Source of the DNA: Phymorhynchus buccinoides
Lineage: Eukaryota > Mollusca > Gastropoda > Neogastropoda > Raphitomidae
Direction of reading: 5' to 3'
DNA length: 64,000 nt
Assembly (NCBI GenBank): GCA_017654935.2
Contig: CM065710.1
Span: forward strand, 18,137,743 to 18,201,742
Shown here one piece after another: positions 43,700 to 55,799 of this stretch. The position numbers and the translations under genes were made by a program. How positions within the stretch are numbered: position 1 is the first letter of the stretch; each line of letters opens with the position of its first letter. The notes below the pieces were generated by a model. The model searched no databases. It was not told the origin of the DNA and saw nothing but the letters and a program-made list of their open reading frames with translations.

Positions 43700-44915
43700 C
43701 CGTTCATATAACATTAGGGAAAGACCAAGATGGCAATTGTTGTACATTTCAAGTCATATCGTGAAAGTCTATTTATTTTTTACAGCTTATCTGAAATGAC
43801 TCGATCAATCATATACAGTCGTTTTTCTGGAAGTGCCATATTTTTTTTTTGTTGGGGTGGGGGGGGCAATATCTTAAATGTTCCCTATTCCGATATGAAC
43901 TAAACCATATAACACAAGTGGGGTCTTGTAGCTGGGTGCTATAGATCAATGGTCGACTGATGTATGATGAACGATGATCTGTGTTGACCTAGTAAGTTCT
44001 AGAGTTGAATCACTCGTTTGCGCTGGCTATCGCCGTGATCTGGATTGATACGAGTTCATGTATATGTGACAAGGTTGATTTCATGATTGAAGTTGGATGT
44101 GCTAATTTAAGCGTGGATGGAAAAACAACGTAAGTGATACATAAATGGATGAGCATTCCTTGTTTTGTTTATTTAATTTAAATGGACAAATGAATGGATT
44201 TGAATGATGTGACTGATGGTGATTACCACCGCTCCATAGACGATGGTGACAACATGATATGATGTGTGGGTGATCGGCGTGATATGATGCTGGTGTATTG
44301 ATACCTAGTTGATGTATGGTGCTTGATGGACCCAACAATGCTGACTGCTGATGCGTCTACACACTTATGATGATACGGACATATGTGACATGACGATGCG
44401 ACAATTATAGGAGTATATGTGCTCTGAGGCCTGATGAAGCATGACACATCGATCACTGAAGGGTTTATCGTTGTGGTGTTTTGCAGTAATCCCCTGCAGA
44501 ATCACAAATGAATATCCTTAAATATGATACTAACGATATACCACTTGGTCGTAGTTGGTAAGAATGTAATGATTAGGATGAAGATGATGGTGACGTCAAC
44601 TCGTGCTTGTGACGACGATGACGATTAATTATGAAGATGATGATAGGGGGATGGATGAGTGCTAATTCGACGAAGACGATGTATGAGATTATTTTTTTAT
44701 TTTATTCAGGACATGATGATAATGAAGGTGAATGATGGTGAAGCCCTTGACGCTTGGTGACCTGATTCTGATGGTGCATGCATGATGGTGATTACAATGA
44801 TGCTGGTGATGATCTACAAACAAATGAGATGATGTGATAACCCTTATGATGATGACAATGACGATGACCATGAGATGATGGTGATGACGATGCCAATGAT
44901 GATATGGTTTTAATG
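43700..44915. repeat. GATGAT/TGATGG-rich sequence
   Basis: From about 43960, and densely in 44570-44910, the plus strand is full of GATGATG, GATGGTGA and ATGACGATG steps without a fixed period. His/Asp-rich frames on the minus strand are artefacts. It precedes the FTP exon. Confidence 0.6.
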
Positions 44916-44925
44916 GTGTTGCAAG

Positions 44926-45176
44926 TAATCTACCAAATACCATGAAAGAAGCTTGTTCGGAAAGAGCGAGGATGACAGCGGGACCGGCGGTGACCAGGAA
45001 GGCACCATTATGGTTGTATCCGTTTTCAGAACAGACGTCCGGCAAGACCGCAAATCGGGCATGCGTTGGAGACAATGAACCAAACCCACGTCCCTGTTGG
45101 TGGAGAGTGGACCTTCTATCTAGCCTGTACTACGTGCGCGATGTGCACATCACCGTAATCTCGGGGAAAGGCGATG
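44926..45176 (+). CDS. FTP (fucolectin-type) domain, N-terminal half exon
   Basis: A 251-nt predicted exon reading SNLPNTMKEACSERARM to DVHITVISGKG. The stretch NEPNPRPCWWRVDLLSSLYY matches the NPWWxVDL and Y-V-R core of FTP domains (eel fucolectin, tachylectin-4, pentraxin-1), calcium-dependent fucose-binding modules. The acceptor is uncertain (GTTGCAAG ends at 44925); the donor GTTCAT at 45177 is weak but leaves phase 1, which fits the exon at 58776. The frame is open well beyond both ends. It is probably the start of a secreted lectin-like protein. Confidence 0.55.
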
Positions 45177-45439
45177 GTTCATTGCATTCGGCCAGGCACG
45201 AGGTGTTCCAGCGTGGAAATAATTCAATAAGTAACAGAAGAAGGACAACAAAGTCCGGATATGGTACCTTTTGACCCCCATGCGTGTCTTTATTTTCTCT
45301 TCTTGGGCTGGGGTCAGCCACGCGCGGCTTTTCACTTATTTCACATGATTGCAACATGGGGTTCCCACGCGGACATCCGTGTGTCTGGTGTCCACGCCTT
45401 CTTCACACCAACCACATCTCGACCCTCCCTCCATTCCCC

Positions 45440-45760
45440 TACACTTGGCCCCCACTTGCTACCGTGGCCCCTTCCTTCTCCGATCGTCTCTATTAGACAA
45501 TCCCTCTAGACATATGGGTTTATATTATGACACCCCTATTTTCCTCATTTTTGTTTTCTCCTGACATATCCCAAAATCCTCTCTGTTGACGCGCGGACCC
45601 CCCTAGCCCTAACACCTTGCTCACCCACTTGCTACAGTGGACCCCTTCCTGCTAAGATCTCCCTCTTAGTGCCAATCCCTCTACATATGAGTTTATTACT
45701 TCTGCTTCCACAGATTTCACCATTTCGTTTCCTCCTACATATCAGACTACTCTATGTCAA
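45440..45760 (+). repeat. Two-copy imperfect repeat of about 178 bp
   Basis: CCCACTTGCTACCGTGGCCC at about 45452 and CCCACTTGCTACAGTGGACC at about 45627 begin copies that also share CAATCCCTCTA, ATATG-GTTTAT and TTTTC-TCCT-ACATATC stretches. No coding signal. Confidence 0.7.
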
Positions 45761-47590
45761 AGAAGAGGGCTCGGACCCCAGACATTAGACATTCTACAAC
45801 TTTATGATACGTGGAAACCTTACTCCTGTTACAAATCTTCCCTTCAAGTCTACTTCTAACATTATTACTCAACATATTTTCACACGATAGTTTTCATACT
45901 GTCACGAGTCCTCAAGCAGATTTTACGCTGAGTGACACGAGAAAGGGGAAGTGTTTCAGATGATGGTAGACTGGACAAAAAGGGAGGATTCAAAGGATCC
46001 GCGCACAGACACATAGCACCTCAAAACACAGAAATCTAAGTTTTAAATGAAAATGCTTCAGGGTTTAATTGCCCTAAACAACAAAACATATCCACAACAC
46101 CCAATATAATCCGATCTCGGCGAGTGACACCACTAATTCCTGAACATCACTTGGATCTAACGATCCTACAAAATTCCTTCGCACATGAGGAACGACACTA
46201 ACACTAGATCTCACCCGAATGCAAAGAAAAGCATCCTCAATTAATTACACAACACTTACTCTTATTGCGTGCCCAAAGAGGTCCGCGAAAATGACTTTCA
46301 CCTAATAATTTTTATTTTAAAAAAACAGCAACACAATAAACTGCAACTAAAAAAAAAATTTTTTTTAACATAAAAATTTTAGAAGCTCAAAGGCCATAGG
46401 CAGTTCGGGCCGAAAAGTTCAAATGCAGTGTCTTTCCTTTAAAGTTAACTTCTGAATGGCCTCCTGGCACAAATCAGGTGGCAACTGATTTGTCTGTCTT
46501 TTCTTTTCCCTTAGTTCACGAGTTATTCACATTTAGATTGAACACACTTAAACTCAGGCTTGGAGAAACTTGTCTGCAGTAGCACAACATAGGGCCAACG
46601 TAGAAGGGTTTTCGCCTTACAAGTCCAGACGGCCATAAAAACAACACCACCCAACGGCGGTGCAACCGAACGCCAGGTAGCCCCCTTCTAGGGCACAATG
46701 CAGACTGTGGGCATCTCCTTGACAGCTCCTCCTTGGGCGTCCAAAGGCACCCGATGGTTGGCCCTCTCAGCACCCAATGGTCCTCAAAGTACTGATGAAA
46801 ATAACAATTGGAATAGCGGGCTGACACCGCCACGGGTAAGTCTCATAGCTTTAGGATGTGTCTTCGTGAAGCTGTGCCGACACCCGAGTTCTGAAGTAAC
46901 CAGGAGGTAATAGCTAACAAAACTGAAGGAATTTGAAAATGAAAACTGGAATTTTGAAACTTTTAAAGTTTGAAACAGCTGACCCTTTTACAATGTAAGA
47001 AATTTGGAATAACAGTGATTAAAACTGTCATTGTCGATTTTATAAGACCTCGAAAGCAAGTAAGCAAAACATAATTCTTCTAATATTTAACAATTCCCAA
47101 ATGGTAGGTGGCCCATACCCGGTATAATGCAAAAACAAAACATTAATCACAAAACCGCCACTGAATACAATTCATGGTAGAACTGCACGTACAATGCTCC
47201 AAAGCTACGAGCTAAACCCACATCAAACTCATCAAATGGCGCCCCATACACTTTATCTCTACTTGGAGCACCAACACTTCACAAATACCGAGTCCTACCA
47301 TGCCTAATTGCTTCGCCCAAACATATACAACCCAAGCGACAAGAAGAAATTCAGTTACTTTATTAAAAATCACTATTAAAAATTTAGTACAAATTAAATA
47401 TGAAAAAATTACTATAAAACAAAACAATCAAAATATAGCAGCACCCAAACTGTGACCTGACAGGATACCCAACCAAAACCAATATTGCCAAACAAATATA
47501 ATATAATTTGGGGGGTTCAACCAAACACAAAAAAAAACTTACCAAAAATTAGCGAAACGCACCAAAAAAGCCTCAAACGAACCGAGCACA
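45761..47590. other. Intron-like sequence, nothing firm
   Basis: A/T-rich. A plus-strand segment 46690-46840 is open and ends in CACGGGTAAGTC, a good donor-like site, but its translation shows no recognised domain. Otherwise no gene or repeat. Confidence 0.35.
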
Positions 47591-47869
47591 CTGTTGCCCG
47601 CCGTTTTTGTCCAAAATTCCGACCGTTTTGTGCATCGAAACGGCGAGACAAAGCGGTGGGGTAGAACCGGCCGTTTTGGTCCAAATTTTCTATTATGATT
47701 TGGACAAAACGGCGGTTCTAACAATCCCCGGTTTTTGTCTATAGACAAAACGGCGGTTATGGACAAACGGCGGCCCGATTTTGAAGCCGCCGTTTTGTCA
47801 ATCAAAGTTGGAGTTAAAAAACTCATATCCTTGACAAGTTATCATTTAAAAAAAATCTTTTCTTAACTA

Positions 47870-48345
47870 ACAATTAATAATAAGTGACCACTGACACTGT
47901 TCACTTTTGCCTATTTCATTTTCACCGTTTGAATAGCTAATTAGTGCATTAGAAAGATCTATGAACAATTGTTGATGTGGTTGACAGTGGTCAGTGTCCC
48001 TGACTCAGTGGGTCCTTTTTGGCTATTTTCACTGTTATTGACTGCAAATTAGTGTATTAGAGTTCAAATGAACAATTGTTGAATGTGGTTGACCATGGTC
48101 AGTGTCACTGCCTCAGTGGTCAGTTTGGCCTTTTTCACTGTTTGACCTGCAACTTCGAGTGTAGTAGGAGTTTCAAATGACATGGTTTGATGTGTTGACC
48201 AGTGGTTCATGTCACTGACCAGTGTCATTTGGCATAATTTTAACCGCTCAAAATGCTAATTAGTGTATTGGATGATCATGTAGAACAATTGTTTGAGTCG
48301 TGTTGACAGAAGTGGTCCAGTGTCACTGACCCAGTTGGTCACTTA
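47870..48345. repeat. Minisatellite, left arm of fold-back
   Basis: About four units, inverted relative to 50220-50860 and more diverged, with many single-base insertions (for example GTGGTCCAGTGTCACTGACC). Confidence 0.85.
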
Positions 48346-48895
48346 TAATGATTTATTTGATATAGGCTAATCTGAATCAACACTATCAGGATGCTCTGTG
48401 CGCCTTTACAAATTGAAATATAAAGTTAAAACCATACTAAAATAAAAAATAATCGAATCGTATACACTTGATAAAGACAATGCCAAGATAACATGGTCCC
48501 ACATACTACAAACCCGGCATACCCATTCATAAGCGATAGCCACAGATTAAAACTTACTAACAGAAGGCACAATGACATACACTTCGTAATAGCACACAGT
48601 AAAACGTAAGATAATATGATTTACAACTTTACAATAGACTACAACATTCGCGAGATAGTTAAATTTTCGTGTTAAAAAAACATAATAACTATACAGCTTT
48701 TTTATAGGACATAGCATAAGCAATATACCATGTAAAATGATGCACGGTAATAACCACAAATAGACAAGACGTTCCCTAAGATAACAGATTAATACGCAGT
48801 CCCGCAAAAACAAACAATAAAACGCGAGATTACACTCCCCACACCAACAGATGGCGGGCATCCACATTTACTCCCAATACGAACATACATGTGCG
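48346..48895. other. Core of fold-back element, no feature recognised
   Basis: A/T-rich unique sequence between the left satellite arm and the CA tract at 48899-49000. The 106-residue minus-strand frame lacks recognisable motifs. Confidence 0.4.
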
Positions 48896-48920
48896 ACACT
48901 CACACAACACACCACACACA

Positions 48921-48957
<37 letters not shown>

Positions 48958-49064
48958 CACACGCGCACACACACCGCTCACCATACACACATACACAAAC
49001 AGCACTACACACGCATGCATGCAAGCACACATGCATGCATATCCAAACCATCATTTTCCTCACT

Positions 49065-50218
49065 CAGTCAAGGTATTTATGGAAGAGGTGGGTTTTCAGC
49101 TGAGATTTGAAGGTTTGGAGGGAGGTGTTTTTTCTGATAGAAAGAGGTAGAGAGTTCCAAGTTGTACTTGTAGGTCCAGACACAGAGAAAGATTTTTTTA
49201 CCACAGGAATTCAAAGAATATCTAGGGACAGTAAGCAGAGAAGTCTTGTGATCTCAGTGCTCTAGAAGGCATGTAGGGCTGAAGGAGGTCAGAAAGATAC
49301 GAGGGCACACATTCAGAGTTGAGGCATTGAAAGCAGAGAGTGGCTAGTTTGTACTCAATTATGGCCTTAACAGGCAGCCAGTGAAGGGCACTCAGAAGAG
49401 GGGTTGCATGATCATGTCTCGACTTTCGCAAGACAAGTCTTGCAGCATGATTTTGTATTTTTTGCAGCTTACAGTTTGTCATTAGAAAGACCTACGAGCA
49501 GAGAATTGCAGTAATCAAGGCGAGAGAGGATGGAAGCAACAGCGAGTTTGTTAGCAGCGTCAACAGACAGGAAAGGGCGGATTTTACTTAATTTGCGAAG
49601 CTGAAAGTGGAGAGCCTTACATAACTGATTAACGTGAGTGTCCATGGTAAGAGAAGGATCAAGATATGCACCCAGATTGCGAACCGAAGATGAAAATGGA
49701 ATTTCACAACCGGACACAACAACAGAACTAACAGGAGTTTGTTTAAGTTTGTGTTTGGTTCCAATCAAAATCAGTTCGGTTTTATCGTCATTCATTTTTA
49801 GCTTGTTATCTTTCATCCATGATGCTACATTCTCCATACAAGATGTAATGTCAGAGGTTAGGCGAGGAATATTAGAAGGAGAGGCAGAATCATGCATTTG
49901 CGAATCGTCGGCAAAGAAATGGTAATGAGATAATGTCTGTCTAATAACTAGGCTAAGAAATGCTGCTGTCTAATAACTAGGCTAAGCTGCTGTGTGTACA
50001 TAGTGAACAAGACTGGGCCCAAGACTGATCCCTGTGGCACTCCATACTTTAATACTGAGGGGCTGGAATTTTTCTGTTTGATATAGACAGACTGAGTGCG
50101 ACCACACAAGTATGACCTGAACCAGTCCATAACAATACCACCACACCCAAACGTAGCATGCAATTTGTTCACAAGAATATCGTGGTCTATCGTGTCGAAC
50201 GCAGCGGATAGATTGGCC
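49065..50218 (-). mobile_element. 5'-truncated L2-type LINE with frameshifts
   Basis: Reverse transcriptase and C-terminal tail of the same family as the 19-23 kb LINE: GVPQGSVLGPVLF (near 50030), then LKMNDDKTELILIGTK, LDYCNSLLVG, SALHWLPVKA and a KTHLF-type end near 49085. The frame breaks near 49940-49975, where a short segment around TAATAACTAGGCTAAG is duplicated at the FADD region, and again near 49475 and 49215. It is truncated at 50218 inside the RT where it joins the palindromic satellite. Dead. Confidence 0.85.
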
Positions 50219-50219
50219 T

Positions 50220-50860
50220 ATTTTCACTGTTTGACTTCAAATTAGTGTATTAGTTCAAATGAACATTTTTTTATTATGTGGTTGACCATTGGTCAGTGTC
50301 ACTGACCACTGGTCAACCACATCAAAAAAATGTTCATTTGAACTCCTAATACACTAATTTGCAGTCAAACAGTGAAAAATAGGCCAAAGTGACCACTGGT
50401 CAGTGACACTGACCACTGGTCAACCACATCAAACCTTGTTCATTTGAACTCCTAATACACTAATTTGCAGTCAAACTGTGAAAATAGGCCAAAATGACCA
50501 CTGGTCAGTGACACTGACCAACTGGTCAACCACATCAAAAAAAAATTGTTCATTTTGAACTCATACACTAATTTGCAGTCAAACTGTGAAAATAGGGCCA
50601 AAATGACCAGTGGTCAGTGACACTGACCACTGGTCAACCACATAAAAAATTTTTCATTTTGAACTCCTAATACACTAATTTGCAGTCAAACAGTGAAAAT
50701 AGGCCAAAGTGACCCACTGGTCAGTGACACTGACCACTGGTCAACCACACCAACAATTGTTCATATGATCTTCTAATACACTAATTAGCATTCAAACGGT
50801 AAAATTAGGCTAAAGTGACCAGTGTCAGTGGTCAGCTTGTTATTCATTTTATTTAACACA
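50220..50860. repeat. Palindromic minisatellite, right arm of fold-back
   Basis: Five to six units of about 105-120 bp, each with CCACTGGTCAGTGACACTG next to its own complement ACTGACCACTGGTC, so each unit can fold into a hairpin, followed by CCTAATACACTAATTTGCAG. Confidence 0.9.
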
Positions 50861-51116
50861 GATTTTTAAAAAAAAAGAGAACTTGTCAAGAATGAGTTTT
50901 TATAACTCCAACTTATCATTTGGACAAAACGGCGGTTTCAAAATCGGGCGCCGTTTTGTCCACTATTCCGCCGTTTTTGTCTATAGACAAAACGGCGGAT
51001 TGTTGAACCGCCGTTTTGTCCAAATCATTCTATATTATAATTTGGACAAAACGGCGGTTCTATCATAACACCTATAGACAAAACGGCGGAATTTGGACAA
51101 AACGGCGGTTAACAAC

Positions 51117-52367
51117 ACCAACTACGGGAGAACCTGGAGTAAACCAAAAGCAGTAAGTAAGTTCGAATTATAAGCTTAGCCAATGCAAACTTAAATCCTT
51201 TCACGACTGACGACAGCAACTCGATGCTGAAACAAGTCTACTATTTAACCAAACAAACTGCAAAGTCAAACCTTCGTGAATACCGGCTTCAAAACTCACC
51301 AAAACACCCTGTGCTCCTTTCTATATACACTAGCACAGATACAGACACTTCCCGCGAAGGACAGCACTGTAACCAGCAATACCCCTCACTGAAGGGGGGA
51401 AAACGCCTGCCGAAGGCTTGTTTGACAAAAAGCTGATGGGGCAGCCTAACTCAGAGTCACCTCTGTATAACGAGAAAGGTGCGACCAATCTCGGAGCTCT
51501 AACGAAACTAACTCTATTCTTCCAAAATCCAACCAGCCTGCCGATAAACAGCTCACCCAATTTACAAGAAAAAGACATCGAATGATATTCACGGTCACAC
51601 AAACATACTACAACAGCTGCCACCCTCCCTTCACTCTCACTTACGTACACACACACGCGCACGCACAATTGGAAACTTGTTAAACAGAACACGGGATTAT
51701 CGCGCTCCACAACACATACAAATTAAATTGAGCGCGCAACCTTCCACACTCGCACACATGCGCACACGGACACACGCATACACTAAGTTATATGAGTTGA
51801 AGAGGTGGAATCCAGCTTTGACCCAGAAACTCAGTTTCCTAGGTCGTGGCGCTAGGCACAAACGGTGGTAAGCGCCAACTCGTGACACTATCTATGTTCA
51901 CCTACCTATCAAGACCCTAACCTGTTGAGACCTTTATGTGGCTGATTTGTCAAGGTCTTAATAGGAAGTTCCCATTATATCTTTTTCTCTCACATATTCT
52001 TTATTCACACTACTGTCCACAGCTATAGCAAACACAATTCATATTAAATGCTACCCTATATGCATGTTTTTGTGTAGTTTTTTGCTGAACTATGTCCAGA
52101 GCAAAAACTACTGAACCAACCGTAATGAAAATATCCCCCAAAATCTGCCAAGCAACGAAAACACTCACCATCTCTGATGTGTTCATATAATTTGGTTTTG
52201 TTCCTACCAAATAAGTCTACAAATTAAGAACAAAGAGAAAAGAAAAAGACTGAAAACGTTTTGGTCAGTTTCCTGCTGGACTTGATCAACCCATACTGAT
52301 GAGTTGGGGAGTTGGGGGCTGTTGGGTTTACCTCCTGAGTTGTCCTCACTGCTGGCTCGACTTCTAG

Positions 52368-52370
<3 letters not shown>
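51117..52370. other. No feature recognised
   Basis: Unique-looking sequence outside the fold-back. No module exon, repeat or ORF of note. Confidence 0.4.
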
Positions 52371-52431
<61 letters not shown>

Positions 52432-52461
52432 GTGTAGGTGTGTGTGTGGGTGTGTGTGTAG

Positions 52462-52492
<31 letters not shown>

Positions 52493-52509
52493 TGTGTGTG
52501 TGTGTGTGT
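52370..52509. repeat. GT dinucleotide microsatellite
   Basis: (GT)n with GTGTAGG and GTGTGGG interruptions, abutting the 3' tail of the next LINE. Confidence 0.97.
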
Positions 52510-52698
52510 CAAGTCAAGTCAAGTCAAAATTTATCTTTTTTGAGGATAAAGGACTAAGCTTGACAGCTTTTTTTCATCCTGTCCTCAGAATGAAAAGTAA
52601 TACGAAAGCAACTCGAAAAATAACTCAACATGCAAAACAAAACATTCCAAACTACTAAACATTAGCCTAATAATATAACTCATTGAAATAACTCTATT

Positions 52699-52755
<57 letters not shown>

Positions 52756-55014
52756 ATGAATGGGAGATTGAAGTGAAAGTGGTTGTCCCTTCCCCATTTC
52801 ATTTTCTCCCCATCACTCATATTAACAAATGTCCCGGACACAATGGAACAAAGCAAAGAACAATCAAAGTATAAAAATTGTAAAGTATCAATTAAAAGGA
52901 CATGTTCCGACGGAATAGGTGTTAAATTTCTAAAGTTATAGACTAATTCATAGGGTTTCTAACATATGAAATTTAAGTGCTTTCATAAATGTCTGTCTTG
53001 ATGTACACGATTTTAAATTAAAAGATAAATTGTTCCACGCCGTACAGCCGGAGTACAATAAACTAGATTTATAAAGATTATTACGGGGTCTTGGAAAAGA
53101 AAGTTTGTGTGTATGTCTGCTTTCGTTGCTAACAAAATGCTGGGTGATTTTCTTAGGGGCTATTCCATTCACAACGCTGTACATGCATACACATTTGTTA
53201 TATAACAGTCTTTCCTTAAATGGCAGGATGTTTAAAGATTTGTAATCACATTTAGTGAGTGAACTGGACTTCAACTGTATTAATTTTATTGCTCGTTTGT
53301 GTAAACGATTTAATTGTTTCAGATTTGTTTTGCTGCTATTGTCCCAAAGAGTTGATGCATAATTTATAAGGGATAAGATATGTGCATGAAAAAAGCGTTT
53401 CCGTGCGTCACGATTCAAAAATCTTTTTATTCTTGCAAGTTGATATATTCTTTTTGAAATGCGTTTGCCAAGATTAGATATATGATTGGACCATGATAAA
53501 TTATTGTCTATAACAACACCTAAGACTTTATGTGAAGATACTTCTTCTATCTTTTGATCTTGAATGAACAATGATGGGAACGAGGAGTTCAGTTTCTGTC
53601 TTTTTTGTCTCGTGGTAACATACGTGCATTTTGTTTTGGTAGCATTTAGAGACATATGATTTTCTTCAGTCCAGTTCGCTAATTTTTCAACATTTTTCTG
53701 GAGGTCATTTACCAATTCATTAGGGTTAATATTACAAGACTGTAAAGATGTGTCATCAGCAAACATTTCAGAGGAACATTGTAAACATAGCGGTAAGTCA
53801 TTTACATAAAGAGAAAATAAAATGGGTCCTAATACTGAGCCCTGAGGAACTCCAAACTTAATTGGTAATAATGTTGATCTTTTTTAGCTGATTTCAACGA
53901 GCTGTTGACGGTCGCAAAGAAAAGAGGAAATAAATGTAATGGCGTGACTGGACAAATTGTAATACTTAAGTTTTCTTGTCAAAAAGGCATGATTAATAAC
54001 ATCAAATGCCTTAGCAAAGTCAATAAAAAGAATTACAGTAAACTCGTTATTATTAATATTTGAAATACATCTGTCAGTGAGATGTGTCAGAGATGTGTGA
54101 CACGAGTGTTTTTCACGAAAACCTGATTGATTTTCATGAAGTAGATCGTAATGGTTCAGATGCTTACATAAATTCAATTGAATATGTTTTTCCAGTGGCT
54201 TTGACAGGAGCGAAAGTACTGATATAGGGCGATAATTCGAGGGATTGGTACGATCACCTGATTTATAAAAGGGTATTACTTTTGCTTGTTTAAATTGGGT
54301 AGGAAATTGTCCTTTATCAATGCAAAGATTGTAAACATAAGTAAGCGTGTCTGCAATGGCAGGTGCAGCTAGTTTTAAAATCTTACTATCTAATCCATCT
54401 AAGTCCCTTGATCCTGACTGTTTTAAATGTAATAAGTAATTCAACGTTTCAGTCACAGAAATGGGCAGTATGGTAAAGGGTGTTGAAATATTTTTTGAAC
54501 GACAGTAATCACCCAGTTCTTGTAAATTATTTTCATGTGTTTTGTCATCGGTGATTGACTTATCAGCAACATTAGCGAAATGAGAGTTTAAATCACCAGG
54601 TGATAATTCTGATATTGGACAATGCGCATTATTGTCAGAATTTTTGTTAGTCAAAAGGTTAATAGCTTTCCAAATTGATTTCTGATTCTGGGAGGAAGTT
54701 ACCAAATCTTGAAAGTATGTTTTCATTGCCCTTCTCTTCATTGAGTTCACTTTATTCCTCTGTTTATTGAATGCCTTTCTGTCTGTTGAAGTAAGTAAGG
54801 TATCTCTTTTATATCCCTCATTGTCTATATCTTTAGTTAACCAAGGGGGTTTGCTGGTGTGTTTAACTCTCTTTTTAATTAAGGGAGCATGTTGGTCATA
54901 TATTTCCTGAAATGTATGTATCCAAAACTCTATCTCTAAGTCCGGGTCCCTAATTTGATAAGCATAATCTAAATCCGAATTAATTAAGTCATTCAGAAAT
55001 GAATTTTGATTGTG
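52510..55014 (-). mobile_element. 5'-truncated CR1-group LINE with one stop codon
   Basis: The minus strand ends in a short (TTGAC)n tail at 52510-52527, typical of CR1-group LINEs. The ORF reads from about 55014 down to 52948 and is in one frame throughout: 53884-55167 and 52948-53766 are joined by 39 open codons except for a single TAA at 53884-53886. It is truncated before the endonuclease and fused to a GT microsatellite. A 3' UTR of about 430 bases has a GA tract (52700-52755). Confidence 0.88.
52948..55014 (-). pseudogene. LINE reverse transcriptase, one in-frame stop
   Basis: From the N end: a linker (SFLNDLINSDLDYAYQI to PPWLTKDI), then RT blocks NYRPISVL, ENQSGFREKHS, FIDFAKAFDVINH (first catalytic Asp), the stop TAA, FGVPQGSVLGPILFSLY and EMFADDTSL (second and third Asp), LNATKTK, and a C-terminal tail with YASTLWDN. 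Only one nonsense codon disables it, so it decayed recently or the stop is polymorphic. It differs from the two L2 copies and belongs to another CR1-group family. Confidence 0.88.
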
Positions 55015-55150
55015 GTGTTGTGTGTGTGTGTGTGTGTGGTGTGTGTTGTGTGTGCGTGTGTGTTGCGTGTGCGTGCGTGTGCGTGCGTGCGCGTGTGCGT
55101 GTGCGTGCGTGTGTGTGTAAAGTAATGTGTTTGTGTGTGTGTGTTCACAG
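55015..55150. repeat. GT microsatellite
   Basis: (GT)n and (GTGC)n steps. The LINE frame continues into it only by chance (His-Thr runs). Confidence 0.95.
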
Positions 55151-55799
55151 CGAATGTCCCTGTTCAAACTGCGTTTTTGTTGTTGATATCAATGGCTTTT
55201 TTTCACTTTGATTTTTGTGAGTAGTGGTTCAGTGACAAGAATGTTGGCTTGTAAGCTTTTCGTATAGTGTACTGTGCTTGTGAGATGTTCACAATAGTTA
55301 CATTATGCTGAAAATGCTTTGGAAGCGTGTTCCTTCAGTCTGACCTTTAATTGCTTTCCAGTTCCTCTAATACATTCCTCACATGACTCATCTATTTGAA
55401 TATGGTACTCTACACTGCATTTCTTTAATGCTATTTTATCCAATGGAAAGTGTCTGTTCTGTCGGCTGTTGCTTTTTTTAATTTTTCTATGTCAATGATT
55501 GCACTGAAAACTGAAATGGTCATTGTTGAAACGGATAGAATTATCGGCAATTTCTCGACAACAGCGCCTTTAATCTCAGGTACCCAAAAGGTAAACCAGA
55601 AAAACGTACCCAATCATTGAGTGTAAGCATAAGTGACAGGGCCTGTCATGTCGTTCACTTGTCGGGCAGTAAGTAGTGCTTTTCACACCTATTTTCCCTC
55701 AGCTATTTTCTTAAATAGTATCAATACATGTTAACATGTGTTCACTCTTCCCCCATGGCAACACAGTGATAGGTCCATGCATAATATAATCTTATATAT
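55151..55799. other. No gene; MITE-like ends near 55745
   Basis: Mostly unique sequence. At 55748-55776, CCCCATGGCAACACAGTGAT matches the palindromic motif at 58612-58681, suggesting a small repeat interrupted by the following element. Confidence 0.4.

Larger units (their letters stand above)
47592..51116. mobile_element. Fold-back element with ACAAAACGGCGG ends and satellite arms
   Basis: The outer about 220 bases (47592-47815 and 50905-51116) are inverted copies rich in CCGCCGTTTTGTCCAAA and the palindrome GTCTATAGACAAAACGGCGG. Inside each end lies a minisatellite arm (47870-48345 and 50220-50860), also mutually inverted, with units of about 105-120 bp containing CACTGACCACTGGTCAACCA. The core holds a CA tract and a truncated L2 LINE that interrupts the right arm. 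No transposase was found, so it would depend on another element. The right terminus matches that of 43150-43692. Confidence 0.75.

Noticed and set aside
46690..46840. Plus-strand exon ending in GTAAGT
   Set aside because: Good donor-like site but no domain, no clear acceptor and no cysteine pattern.
45900..51887. TGTCACGAGT and its inverse ACTCGTGACA as ends of one large element
   Set aside because: Ten-base match 6 kb apart with no further similarity inward and no internal coding that fits; likely chance.
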